Translations under genes and position numbers: made by a program
Notes under the pieces: model-generated
What the model was told of the DNA's origin: nothing
The model's database searches: none
What the model saw: the letters and a program-made list of their open reading frames with translations, nothing else
From: Candidatus Kapaibacterium sp.
GTDB lineage: Bacteria; Bacteroidota; Ignavibacteria; Kapaibacteriales; Kapaibacteriaceae
Length of the DNA: 47,765 nucleotides
Reading direction: 5' to 3'
NCBI GenBank assembly: GCA_018882895.1
Contig: VERF01000014.1
Location: forward strand, 1 to 47,765
Shown here: positions 36,753 through 45,810 of the stretch, in pieces
Position numbering within the stretch: position 1 is the first letter of the stretch
Layout of the letters: each line of letters starts with the position of its first letter

Positions 36753-37472
36753 CTATCGCTTTCCGAACGAAAAGACGCTGGTGAGCTTGAGCTTCCATAC
36801 CAGGAAGGCTGCCTCATAGACGATGTTCTTGCTCATCTTCGAAACCCCTTGAACACGGTCTGTGAAGACGATCGGGATCTCGTTGATGCGCGCGCCCCCT
36901 CTCCATGCCTTGTAGTTCATCTCGATCTGGAAGGCATATCCATTGGATTTGATCTTCTTCAGATCGATCCCTCGCAGCACCTTGGCGCGGAAACACTTAA
37001 AGCCCCCTGTTGCATCAGCAATGGGCATGCCGGTGATGATGCGTGTGTAGAGGTTGGCAAACCAGCTCAGAAGAAGGCGGCTCATGGGCCAGTTGATGAC
37101 ATTCACGCCCTGGATGTAGCGAGAACCGATGACCAGGTCTGCACCGTTGATGGCTTCGAGCAAACGCCGCGTGTCTTTAGGGTCGTGCGAAAAGTCGGCA
37201 TCCATCTCCATGATGAGCTCGAAGTCATGCTCAAGTGCATAGGCAAAACCTGCACAGTAGGCTGTGCCCAAGCCCATCTTTCCGGCGCGCTCGATGATGT
37301 GTATACGCGCATCGGTGGCCATGCGGTCCCTGACAAGGCCAGCCGTTCCGTCAGGTGACCCGTCGTCGATCACCAGGATATGCGATTCCGGGATGACCGC
37401 ATGCAGAGCGTCGATCATCCGAATGATGTTCTCACTTTCGTTGTACGTCGGTATGCAGACGATGGTTTTCAC
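36753..37472 (-). CDS. Polyprenol-phosphate mannosyltransferase-like GT2
   Basis: VCIPTYNESENI, VIDDGSPDGTA, MDADFSHDPKDTRRLLEAI, GSRYIQGVNVINWPMSR, ATGGFKCFRAKVL. Confidence 0.93.
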   Translation of the reverse strand: MKTIVCIPTYNESENIIRMIDALHAVIPESHILVIDDGSPDGTAGLVRDRMATDARIHIIERAGKMGLGTAYCAGFAYALEHDFELIMEMDADFSHDPKDTRRLLEAINGADLVIGSRYIQGVNVINWPMSRLLLSWFANLYTRIITGMPIADATGGFKCFRAKVLRGIDLKKIKSNGYAFQIEMNYKAWRGGARINEIPIVFTDRVQGVSKMSKNIVYEAAFLVWKLKLTSVFSFGKR

Positions 37473-38905
37473 GCCTTGCCGTGTCCTTTCAGCATCACGA
37501 ACACCGTACGCACCATGATCTCCAGATCAAGCTTGAACGACATGTTCTCGATGTAAAAAAAGTCATATCTGAGCCGCTGCTGGATCTCTTCGAGAGACTC
37601 GGGATTGGACTTCGCCTTGACCTGCCACCAGCCGGTGACGCCGGGGCGGACCTTGTGGCGACGTCGATAATACGGAAGCATGGCCGTAAACTTCTCAACG
37701 TAAAACGGCTGTTCCGGACGTGGCCCAACCAGTGACATCTCTCCTTTGAGCACGTTCCAAAGCTGCGGGATCTCGTCGAGGTGCGTCTTACGGATGAACC
37801 TCCCAAAGGGCGTCACCCGCGGATCATTCTTATCGGTCCACGTCGGCCCCCTCTTTACATCCACCGTCATGGAACGGAACTTGGCCATACGGAAAACACG
37901 TCCGTTGCGTCCCACGCGGTCCTGCACAAAGAACATCGGTCCGGCCGATGTGAGCTTGACGCACATGCCAACGATGGCCCAGACAGGCGCCCCAAGGCCA
38001 AGCACAAGGGCGCTGACGATGATGTCGCTGGCACGCTTGGCGATCTCCTCCCACGGCTGCATCAGCTGGGGGCTAACGTCGATAAGGGGCGAGCCATAGA
38101 TCTGGTGCGTACGTGCCTGACCCGAGAATATCTCATAGAGATCCGGCACGATCTTCACCAGACAGCCCAATTCGGCAGCCTCGGCGGCCAGATTAAGCAG
38201 CCGATCATGATCGGCTGCATCGATGGAAATGAGCACTTCGCGGATCTTACCTTCAGCAATGGCCTGCTGCAGTTCGTCGGCCCCTCCGATGACGGGAAAG
38301 CCATCGATGGCCGGGGCATGCAGAGCGCCATCGAGCAGGATGATCCCGCACACATCATAGCCCCAGGCGGGCTCATTCTTAAGGTCGTCGATCAGGTCCG
38401 TTACCCTCTGCGAGGTGCCCACGACAAGTGTGGGTATGCGGATGATGCGCAGCTCTCGAAGACGTCCCTGCACATGCCGCGCAACCAGACGCCCGGCAGT
38501 GATCAGAAAGAAGAGCACGGCCCAATAGACCAGGAAGACAGGCCGCACGCCCAGCGACGACGTTGTGACGATGGCAAGAAATATCGCCGCCGATCCAATG
38601 AAGGTCATCCTGAACACCGCCGAGATCTCATCCAGCGGCGAGCGGATGTAGAAGTCGCGGTAGAGTCCGCCCATCCAGAACACCAACGTCCAGAACAGGC
38701 ACGAGATAAGGGCCACCACCGAATGGTCGACAACTGAGAACGACCGAACGTCGGAAAGCGACCATGATCGCACGAACTGGTAGAGCGCAAAACTCAAGGC
38801 CAAGCCAACAAGATCGGCCACAAGCTGCATGTTCTGCGGTCCGAGCAGCACATGCATGAAGCGTCCGTTGGAAGGGGCTATCGTTTGCTTGGATCGCATG
38901 CTCAT
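37469..38905 (-). CDS. Undecaprenyl-phosphate sugar phosphotransferase (WcaJ-like)
   Basis: N-terminal TM bundle; KRASDIIVSALVLGLG...GPMFFVQDRVGRNGRVFRMAKFRSM...PFGRFIRKTHLDEIPQLWNVLKGEMSLVGPRPE...RPGVTGWWQV. Confidence 0.95.
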   Translation of the reverse strand: MSMRSKQTIAPSNGRFMHVLLGPQNMQLVADLVGLALSFALYQFVRSWSLSDVRSFSVVDHSVVALISCLFWTLVFWMGGLYRDFYIRSPLDEISAVFRMTFIGSAAIFLAIVTTSSLGVRPVFLVYWAVLFFLITAGRLVARHVQGRLRELRIIRIPTLVVGTSQRVTDLIDDLKNEPAWGYDVCGIILLDGALHAPAIDGFPVIGGADELQQAIAEGKIREVLISIDAADHDRLLNLAAEAAELGCLVKIVPDLYEIFSGQARTHQIYGSPLIDVSPQLMQPWEEIAKRASDIIVSALVLGLGAPVWAIVGMCVKLTSAGPMFFVQDRVGRNGRVFRMAKFRSMTVDVKRGPTWTDKNDPRVTPFGRFIRKTHLDEIPQLWNVLKGEMSLVGPRPEQPFYVEKFTAMLPYYRRRHKVRPGVTGWWQVKAKSNPESLEEIQQRLRYDFFYIENMSFKLDLEIMVRTVFVMLKGHGKA

Positions 38906-40395
38906 ATCCCGGCGAGCCCCTTTCGCAGGCGAAGCACGTCGTGACGCGTGACCAGGCCAAAGATCATCGCACAGGCAGTCACGCCTACGATGGCACCGGT
39001 AAGTCGCAGCAGAATAGTAGCGGCAACCTCAAGGGTCACCCCCGACATTCGCACAGACGGATCGGCCAGCCACAGTGTCATGCCCGCCGCAGCAACCGTC
39101 AGCGCAAGGCAGCGAAGCGCAAACAGAACGCTGATGCGCATGCCGAGACTCGCGCGCAGCATCCCTAGGCTCACAACAGCGCCCACGACGGATGTGATGA
39201 TCTTGGCCACCACGGCGCCGAGTGAACTCATCGATGGGATCAGAAGAAGACCAAAGCCAAGGGTACTGAGCACCAGCGCCGCAGCTATGTACAGCAGATT
39301 GCCCTGCCGCCTGAGCGCCACGCTCAGCTCCTGGGCATAGACAAGGATGGCAACGAACGGGGCTGACCAGACAAACCACACAAAGAGGTCGAGCGCATCA
39401 AGGTATCGACCCTTGGTGACGACGTCGACGAACAGCGGCATGAGGATAGTGGCCACGGATGTTACCACCAGACTGATCACAAGCAGGTGCTTCATCACGC
39501 CGACGGCAACATCAAGCCCCTTGGACTCATCGGATGTGAGAAGGCGCGCCACGTCGGGCATTGCCGCATAGGAGACGGCCATAGGAATCACGGCAAGCAG
39601 CGGCCCCAGGGTGGTGTATGCCGCGCCGAGTACTCCAACGTCGGCCCGACCCGAGAATGACTCCACGAGGAAGGCATCGACCTTATCGTGCACGGCGATC
39701 AGCACCGTAGCGGCAACCACCGGCAGGGCCTCAGAGATGATCGCCCGCATCTCGGTGCGCGAGGCAGCGGTCCACGACGTGGATCGACCTCGGTCGACCA
39801 CCATCAGGATCACAAATCCTGGAATGGCACTCACAACAAAGGCTTGAATGACGAGACTTGGCGTGAGCGACTCGCGCCAGAAGGTGATCAACGCAGCAAA
39901 TATCAACGCGTCCGCCACAGCCAGCAGCGACGGCAGGCGGAAGTCCGACATGGCACGCAGGCGCGTCTCAAGCGTATATCGCAGAAGGGCCGAGCGCGAT
40001 GCGATCAGCATGTAAAAGGCCCAAAGGAGCACGTCCGAGAGCGCCAGCTGGCTGGCAAATCCGGCCACTGCAACGGCGATCGTGCACACGCTCCAAAGCC
40101 CCAGACGAACGTAGAAGGCCGACGCGAGAATCTGGCCCGCGCGCTCGGGCTGCTGAGCCACACGGCGCACCACAATGCCGTTCATGCCGAAATCGGCAAG
40201 GATGCCCACCACGACCTCGGTGAGGCGACGCTCGAGGAACAGCGTGCCGTTGCTGGCAGGGTCAAGCGTTGATAGGATGAGGCGCTGAGCCACGAAGACA
40301 AGCAGAAGGGTGACGATCTGAGAGCCGAACACCCATAGGCTTGCAGTGATCACGCGCGCAGAGACCGAGCCCGACTTGGTGTCCTGGAACGTCAA
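38902..40395 (-). CDS. Oligosaccharide flippase (Wzx/MATE-like)
   Basis: Multi-TM protein with N-terminal ASLWVFGSQIVTLLLVFVAQRLILSTLDPASNGTLF. Confidence 0.85.
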   Translation of the reverse strand: MTFQDTKSGSVSARVITASLWVFGSQIVTLLLVFVAQRLILSTLDPASNGTLFLERRLTEVVVGILADFGMNGIVVRRVAQQPERAGQILASAFYVRLGLWSVCTIAVAVAGFASQLALSDVLLWAFYMLIASRSALLRYTLETRLRAMSDFRLPSLLAVADALIFAALITFWRESLTPSLVIQAFVVSAIPGFVILMVVDRGRSTSWTAASRTEMRAIISEALPVVAATVLIAVHDKVDAFLVESFSGRADVGVLGAAYTTLGPLLAVIPMAVSYAAMPDVARLLTSDESKGLDVAVGVMKHLLVISLVVTSVATILMPLFVDVVTKGRYLDALDLFVWFVWSAPFVAILVYAQELSVALRRQGNLLYIAAALVLSTLGFGLLLIPSMSSLGAVVAKIITSVVGAVVSLGMLRASLGMRISVLFALRCLALTVAAAGMTLWLADPSVRMSGVTLEVAATILLRLTGAIVGVTACAMIFGLVTRHDVLRLRKGLAGI

Positions 40396-40407
40396 CCCGC
40401 GAGCCCC

Positions 40408-42144
40408 TTACTTGCCGAGTACGTTGATGAGCGTTGCCGCAAGCACGGCCACGCTGGCAACGATGCTGGCGATCACTGACAGGGTCTGGATTTCCGTACC
40501 GATCGGCACGTCCGGTGGACGTGGGACATACACCTCGTCACCGGGCTCGACGTACACATTGTCGTCGTCCTGCACCCATACTCTTGATCTGCCGCGGATG
40601 ATGCGCGCCCGTTCCTTCTCCGCACCGGTGGCATATCCTCCGGCACGCTCTATGTACCACTCGAGTTTACGATTGGCCACATAGGGAACGAATCCGGGAC
40701 GGTTGACCTGACCATAGACGAAGACGCGCTCGGGGTTGGGGGCAACAACGATCACGTCACCCAACATCAGCGGCGGATCGTCGCTGCTGTTGGGGTTCTT
40801 CAGCGCCAGCCCGACGTCACACGAGACGTATGGCATCTTATACTTCTGGTCGTAATTGTAGCGGGTGGTGTCTTCAAGCTTCAGATCAGAGTACTGAAAC
40901 GACCTGTTTGCCTCGTCACGCATGAGTGCCAACGTCGGCAAAAGCTTCTCGGCTCGCACAACGTAGGACAGACCAAGAGCCGCGCGCGGTGTGACGCCAC
41001 CCGACTTCTCGATTGCCGCCGACAGGCGCGTTGTACCCGGTGTGATGACGACGGCACCCGGACGCGTCACTTCGCCATAGACCTGCACCACACCCTGCAG
41101 AGGGCGGTCTCCGGCAAGCCCCTTGCGCTCGACGATGACCGTTGTACCCGGACGCAGTTCGGGGTCTGCTCCCTTGGGCAGAAGGTCTGCTCCAACCTCG
41201 ATGGTCTTCGAGCCCGAACCCTCGGGATCGACGATCACAACCTTCGTTGGATCGGCATCGGAAGAGAGTCCGCCGCAGGCGGCCAGCAACACCGACAGCC
41301 GGTCGCCGGCCTTGTAGGCAAGCGTTGTTGGCTGTGCCACTGCTCCGGAGATACTGATCAGGGGGCTTGATGGGTCTTCGATCGGCACGATCACCTCGTC
41401 GCCCTCACGCAGATGCGGATCACTGCCATCCTGGCCGGTACGGGCACGCGCAATGTCGGCGATGGTCGAACCGCGCCGATGACGCACGATGATGTTACGC
41501 AATGCAAAGGCACCGTAGTCCTGCACAGTCGTGCGCGTTACCTCGGAAGATTTGGCCGACAGGCCACCGCTTGACATGGTGCGTGACATGTCGCCCGAGG
41601 AGGCATCACGCGTGAGCGTCCACGGATGACGTGTCACATTCAGAAAGGTCGACACTCGCATGGAGGCCGGAACCGTGTACGTTCCGGGGTATGGCACTGC
41701 CCCACTGATCGACACGTAGATGAGCCGCGCACGGCGCAGCGTCACGGTCGCCTCGAGATTCGCCGAGCGCTCACGAAACAGAGACTGCAGACGCTGCCGA
41801 AACTCGGCCAGCGTCATGTCGGCCACTGACAGAGCGCCGATGCGCTCGATCATGACCATGTTCTCGGGCGTTACCACCAGGAGCTTCTCGGTAAGGTCGA
41901 TACCGGTTGTCTGATAGGCCAGCACGTCCCCCGGGCCGAGCACATATCGTGCCGGATCGACAACGTCGTCGGTGGGTAGCTGATCCGCCGTTAGGATCGC
42001 GGACTGCGCCGCCGAGGCGCGACCTGATGACGAGAGCTTGTCCATGTCGAACGCCGACGATGAACCTTGCGCCTTGCCGCGTGTGATCGCTCCGATGAGA
42101 AGTCCTACGAGCAAGAGCCCGAGGAGGCGACGAGATACGTGCAT
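40408..42144 (-). CDS. SLBB-domain polysaccharide export protein (Wza-like)
   Basis: YVLGPGDVLAY, repeated SLBB segments (SISGAVPYPGTYTVP; VYGEVTRPGAVVITPG; VYGQVNRPGFVPYV), C-terminal TM helix; start refined to MHVSRRLLGL. Confidence 0.9.
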   Translation of the reverse strand: MHVSRRLLGLLLVGLLIGAITRGKAQGSSSAFDMDKLSSSGRASAAQSAILTADQLPTDDVVDPARYVLGPGDVLAYQTTGIDLTEKLLVVTPENMVMIERIGALSVADMTLAEFRQRLQSLFRERSANLEATVTLRRARLIYVSISGAVPYPGTYTVPASMRVSTFLNVTRHPWTLTRDASSGDMSRTMSSGGLSAKSSEVTRTTVQDYGAFALRNIIVRHRRGSTIADIARARTGQDGSDPHLREGDEVIVPIEDPSSPLISISGAVAQPTTLAYKAGDRLSVLLAACGGLSSDADPTKVVIVDPEGSGSKTIEVGADLLPKGADPELRPGTTVIVERKGLAGDRPLQGVVQVYGEVTRPGAVVITPGTTRLSAAIEKSGGVTPRAALGLSYVVRAEKLLPTLALMRDEANRSFQYSDLKLEDTTRYNYDQKYKMPYVSCDVGLALKNPNSSDDPPLMLGDVIVVAPNPERVFVYGQVNRPGFVPYVANRKLEWYIERAGGYATGAEKERARIIRGRSRVWVQDDDNVYVEPGDEVYVPRPPDVPIGTEIQTLSVIASIVASVAVLAATLINVLGK

Positions 42145-42204
42145 CCGGATCCAATGTGTGTGGAAAAGTCTTCGCGGACGCGGCAAAGTTACGAATAGTG
42201 TGCC

Positions 42205-43299
42205 CTAGAAAGCCCCGAGAATCGAGCCGATCTTGGCCACGATTCGCTCGGCTGCATGACCGTCCCAAAGGGGCGGAACCGAGCCTTGAGGGTGCTCGCC
42301 GGCAAGAAACCGCCCCATTGCATCGAGAATACCGCTCCGCGACGGGTGGACAAGGACGTTGGTACCCATCGTTACAGTGATGGGACGCTCAGTTGTCGTG
42401 CGCGCCGTGATGCACGGCACGCCCAGCGCGGTGGTCTCCTCTTGTATGCCGCCGGAATCGGTCAGCACAACGCGCGCATGCATCATCAGGGCCAGAAAGT
42501 CCACATATCCTGCCGGGTCGATCATATGCACACCTGCGGGAACCGCAAGCCCCATGACTTCGATGTTCTTGCGCGTACGCGGATGCACGGGAAAGACCAC
42601 CGGCATTGTCGAGGCAACCTGCTCAAGCACGCCGATAAGCATTCCAAGCTGCTCGGGATCGTCCACGTTGCTTGGTCGGTGCATCGTTACCAAACAATAC
42701 GTTCCGCGCTCAAGCCCCAGCCGATCATGAATGGGGCTTTGCAGCGCCCCGGGGCGAGCATAGTGCAGAGAGTCGATCATGGTGTTGCCAACAAAGTGCA
42801 CGCGCGAAGCATCCACACCTTCCTGCAGAAGATGGTCAAGACCGCTCTGCTCGGTCACAAAGAGATCGTCGACGATCGCATCCGTGGCCAGGCGGTTGAT
42901 CTCCTCTGGCATGGACCGATCGAACGAACGGAGGCCGGCCTCGACGTGGGCCGTACGAATGCCCATCTTGACGCTCACAAGGGCACATGCGATGGTGCTG
43001 TTGACGTCGCCCACCACAATGACGTAGTCGGCATTGGCCTCAAGACACACCTTTTCGAAGCCGACCATTACTTTGGCGGACTGTTCGGCATGCGATCCGC
43101 CGCCGGCACCAAGGAACCAGGCCGGATGTGGCATGTCGAGATCGCGGAAGAACGCATCCGACATGGCCGCGTCATAATGCTGTCCGGTGTGCACAATGCG
43201 ATGATCCCAGTGCTCAGGATCGGCAGCAAAGGCGCGGTGTATCGGCGCCACCTTCATGAAGTTGGGTCGGGCACCGACGACGCTGATGACACGCTTCAC
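42205..43299 (-). CDS. wecB: UDP-N-acetylglucosamine 2-epimerase (non-hydrolysing)
   Basis: VVGARPNFMKVAPIHRAF, HTGQHYD, VVGDVNSTIAC, HVEAGLRSFDRSMPEEINR, DSGGIQEE. Confidence 0.96.
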   Translation of the reverse strand: MKRVISVVGARPNFMKVAPIHRAFAADPEHWDHRIVHTGQHYDAAMSDAFFRDLDMPHPAWFLGAGGGSHAEQSAKVMVGFEKVCLEANADYVIVVGDVNSTIACALVSVKMGIRTAHVEAGLRSFDRSMPEEINRLATDAIVDDLFVTEQSGLDHLLQEGVDASRVHFVGNTMIDSLHYARPGALQSPIHDRLGLERGTYCLVTMHRPSNVDDPEQLGMLIGVLEQVASTMPVVFPVHPRTRKNIEVMGLAVPAGVHMIDPAGYVDFLALMMHARVVLTDSGGIQEETTALGVPCITARTTTERPITVTMGTNVLVHPSRSGILDAMGRFLAGEHPQGSVPPLWDGHAAERIVAKIGSILGAF

Positions 43300-44609
43300 T
43301 TGCCGTCTCCGAGCAGAACGATGTTGCGGTGCGGACCTTTAACGTGCTTGGTTGCATTGCGCGTATCGATCACGACCTTGGCGTTTTGGCAGATCATATC
43401 AACATCGAACGTCGAGTGATCGGTGGTGATCACTACCACGTCGTGACGTTTGATGTAGGCCGGCGTGAGGTTCTTTCGCGAGGTAAGCGTGCGATCATGC
43501 ACCTGTACGCTGGGGATATAGGGATCGAAGTAGGAGATGTTCTCAATGCCATCCTCGACAAGCAGTTCGGCAACCTTCAGCGCCGGAGAATGGCGCAGAT
43601 CATCAACGTCCTTCTTGAAGGCCATGCCAAGCAACAGCACCTTGGCGCTCTTGAGGGTCACCGGCTGCTTTGCGATCTCGCGCTCGATCATGGATCGAAC
43701 GTAGAACGGCATCGACTCGTTGACCTCCGCCGCCAGCGTGATGAAGTTCGTAACGAAGTCCACCTCGCGGGCCGCCCATGACAGGTAATATGGATCGATC
43801 AGAATGCAGTGACCGCCGATGCCCGGACCCGGAAAGAACGGCATGAATCCGAAGGGCTTGGTCTTGGCAGCTTCGACCACTTCCCAAATGTTCACACCGA
43901 TACGGTCGCAGAGCTGAGCAAGCTCATTGACGAGCGCGATGTTGACGCTGCGGAAGATGTTCTCCAGCAGCTTCTCCATCTCGGCAACGGCCGGCGTGCT
44001 GACGGGCACCACTTCGGCAATGATGCGGCGGTTGATGGCAATGGCAAGGTCCGTGCAGGCTGCGCTCACGCCCCCTACTACCACCGGGGTGTTCTTGGTG
44101 GTCCAGACCTGATTGCCCGGGTCGATGCGTTCCGGCGAGAAGGCCAGGAAGTACTCGCTGCCGCAGGCAAGGCCTACGTTGTCGAGGATGGGCTTGACGT
44201 ATTTCTCCGTCGTACCCGGGAACGTGGTGCTCTTGAGGATCACGAGCTGCCCCTTGCGGAGGTGCGCGGCAATGCCTTGCGTAGCATGCACGATGTGCGA
44301 GATATCCGGGTCCTTGTTGGGCGTGAACGGCGTCGGCACGCAGACATAGATCACGTCGCACTCGGCGCATGCGGAAAAGTCCGTTGTGGCCGTGAGGGTC
44401 TTCTTGGTCTTGACCACGGTGCGGATTTCGGCGTCATCGAGATCCTGGATGTAGTTCTTGCCGGCCGCAAGACTCTTGACCTTCTCAAGGCTGACGTCGA
44501 TCCCGATCGTCCGAATACCCTCTTTGGCAAACTCGAGGGCAAGGGGCAGACCAACGTACCCGAGACCGACAATGCCGACGGTAACGGATCCGTCGAGGAT
44601 CTTCGACAT
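43296..44609 (-). CDS. Nucleotide-sugar dehydrogenase (WecC/WbpA-like)
   Basis: VTVGIVGLGYVGLPLALEFAKEG, VPTPFTPNKDPD, ILKSTTFPGTTEKYVKPIL, GPGIGGHCILIDPYYLSW; start refined from the 44801 ORF. Confidence 0.95.
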   Translation of the reverse strand: MSKILDGSVTVGIVGLGYVGLPLALEFAKEGIRTIGIDVSLEKVKSLAAGKNYIQDLDDAEIRTVVKTKKTLTATTDFSACAECDVIYVCVPTPFTPNKDPDISHIVHATQGIAAHLRKGQLVILKSTTFPGTTEKYVKPILDNVGLACGSEYFLAFSPERIDPGNQVWTTKNTPVVVGGVSAACTDLAIAINRRIIAEVVPVSTPAVAEMEKLLENIFRSVNIALVNELAQLCDRIGVNIWEVVEAAKTKPFGFMPFFPGPGIGGHCILIDPYYLSWAAREVDFVTNFITLAAEVNESMPFYVRSMIEREIAKQPVTLKSAKVLLLGMAFKKDVDDLRHSPALKVAELLVEDGIENISYFDPYIPSVQVHDRTLTSRKNLTPAYIKRHDVVVITTDHSTFDVDMICQNAKVVIDTRNATKHVKGPHRNIVLLGDGK

Positions 44610-44679
44610 CAACTGTTGCTCGGATCTGCTACCCGATGTTCGTGGACGTCCGACACGGCGAAGTGCCATTGGTGACCTC

Positions 44680-45696
44680 TTAGAGTGATGTTCCGTAATG
44701 CTTTGCGTAATAGTCGAGATAGGCACCCGAGCGGACGTTCTCGCACCATGCGGCGTTTTCCTTATACCACGCAATGGTATCTGCCAGCCCCTTCTCAACA
44801 CTGTGCACAGGATGCCAACCTAGCTCGCTCGTGGCCTTACGAGGGTCGATGGCATAACGCCGGTCATGTCCGGGACGATCCGTGACGTGACGGATCAGCG
44901 ATGCATCGGCTCCGGTGGCCTCAAGGATGCCCCGTACGATATCGATGTTGAAACGCTCACCAAAGCCACCGAAGTTGTATACCTCTCCGGCGCGGCCGCG
45001 CTCGAGTGAGAGCATGATTCCTCGGCAGTGATCCTCAACATGCAGCCAGTCGCGCACCTGACGGCCATCGCCGTAGACCGGAAGAGGCTTGCCCTCCAGC
45101 GCGTTGAGCGTCATGAGCGGAATGAGTTTCTCCGGGAACTGATACGGCCCGTAGTTGTTCGAGCAGCGCGTTGTTACGCAATCCATCCCATAGGTGTGTA
45201 CAAAGGCCCGCACGAGCAGGTCGCTGGCTGCCTTCGAGGCGGAATACGGGGAATTCGGCTGCAGCGGTGTCTCTTCGGTAAACGCGGGGTCCTCGGGACC
45301 AAGCGTTCCATAGACCTCGTCGGTGGAGACATGCACGAAGCGTCGAACCGAGGCGGCGCGGGCGGCCTCGAGAAGTCGAAGCGTTCCGGTGACGTTGGTC
45401 TCGACGAAAGGAGCTGCCGAGGCAATCGAGCGGTCGACATGTGACTCTGCAGCAAGGTGAAGGACGGCATCAATGGTGTGATCGGCGAAAAGCTTCGAGA
45501 GCAGCTCGGCATCGGTGATCGACCCGTGGACGAAGATCACCCTATGGCCGTCGATCACGCCCTCGAGGTTCTGCAGGTTGCCGGCATACGTGAGCGCATC
45601 GAGCACCACCAGACGATACTGACCGGTGGCGGCAACCATGCGGACAAGGTTACTGCCAATGAATCCGGCTCCGCCGGTGACAAGCAATGTGGTCAT
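44680..45696 (-). CDS. rfbB: dTDP-glucose 4,6-dehydratase
   Basis: LLVTGGAGFIGSNLVRMV, HLAAESHVDRSI, HVSTDEVYGTLG, YSASKAASDLLVRAF, CSNNYGPYQFPEKLIPLMTLNALEGKPLPVYGDGRQVRDWLHVEDHC. Confidence 0.97.
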   Translation of the reverse strand: MTTLLVTGGAGFIGSNLVRMVAATGQYRLVVLDALTYAGNLQNLEGVIDGHRVIFVHGSITDAELLSKLFADHTIDAVLHLAAESHVDRSIASAAPFVETNVTGTLRLLEAARAASVRRFVHVSTDEVYGTLGPEDPAFTEETPLQPNSPYSASKAASDLLVRAFVHTYGMDCVTTRCSNNYGPYQFPEKLIPLMTLNALEGKPLPVYGDGRQVRDWLHVEDHCRGIMLSLERGRAGEVYNFGGFGERFNIDIVRGILEATGADASLIRHVTDRPGHDRRYAIDPRKATSELGWHPVHSVEKGLADTIAWYKENAAWCENVRSGAYLDYYAKHYGTSL

Positions 45697-45800
45697 GGTT
45701 TTCGTTTTCGGGTGATTGGGTCGTAATTCCGAACGCCGTCGTTTTGTCGATTTCAAGGGGCTTTCGGGCCATCAGCCGCGTCGCCAAATGAAATTCCTGA

Positions 45801-45808
45801 CAAAGCTA
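45801..45808 (-). promoter_or_regulatory. Candidate -7 element (TAGCTTTG) for the rfbB-led polysaccharide operon
   Basis: TAnnTTTG match on the minus strand between nagZ and rfbB, about 100 nt upstream of the rfbB ATG. Confidence 0.35.
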
Positions 45809-45810
45809 CG

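Noticed and set aside
37781-38737. 318-aa plus-strand ORF opposite the WcaJ-like gene
   Set aside because: Antisense shadow ORF, charged low-complexity translation, no domain.
42256-43419. 387-aa plus-strand ORF opposite wecB
   Set aside because: Antisense to the well-supported epimerase; no domain.
44609-44801. N-terminal extension of the nucleotide-sugar dehydrogenase ORF (and similar extensions in aspA, beta-helix and SDR ORFs)
   Set aside because: Extensions precede the conserved Rossmann or signal-peptide start, overlap upstream genes or lack family similarity; internal ATGs are preferred.
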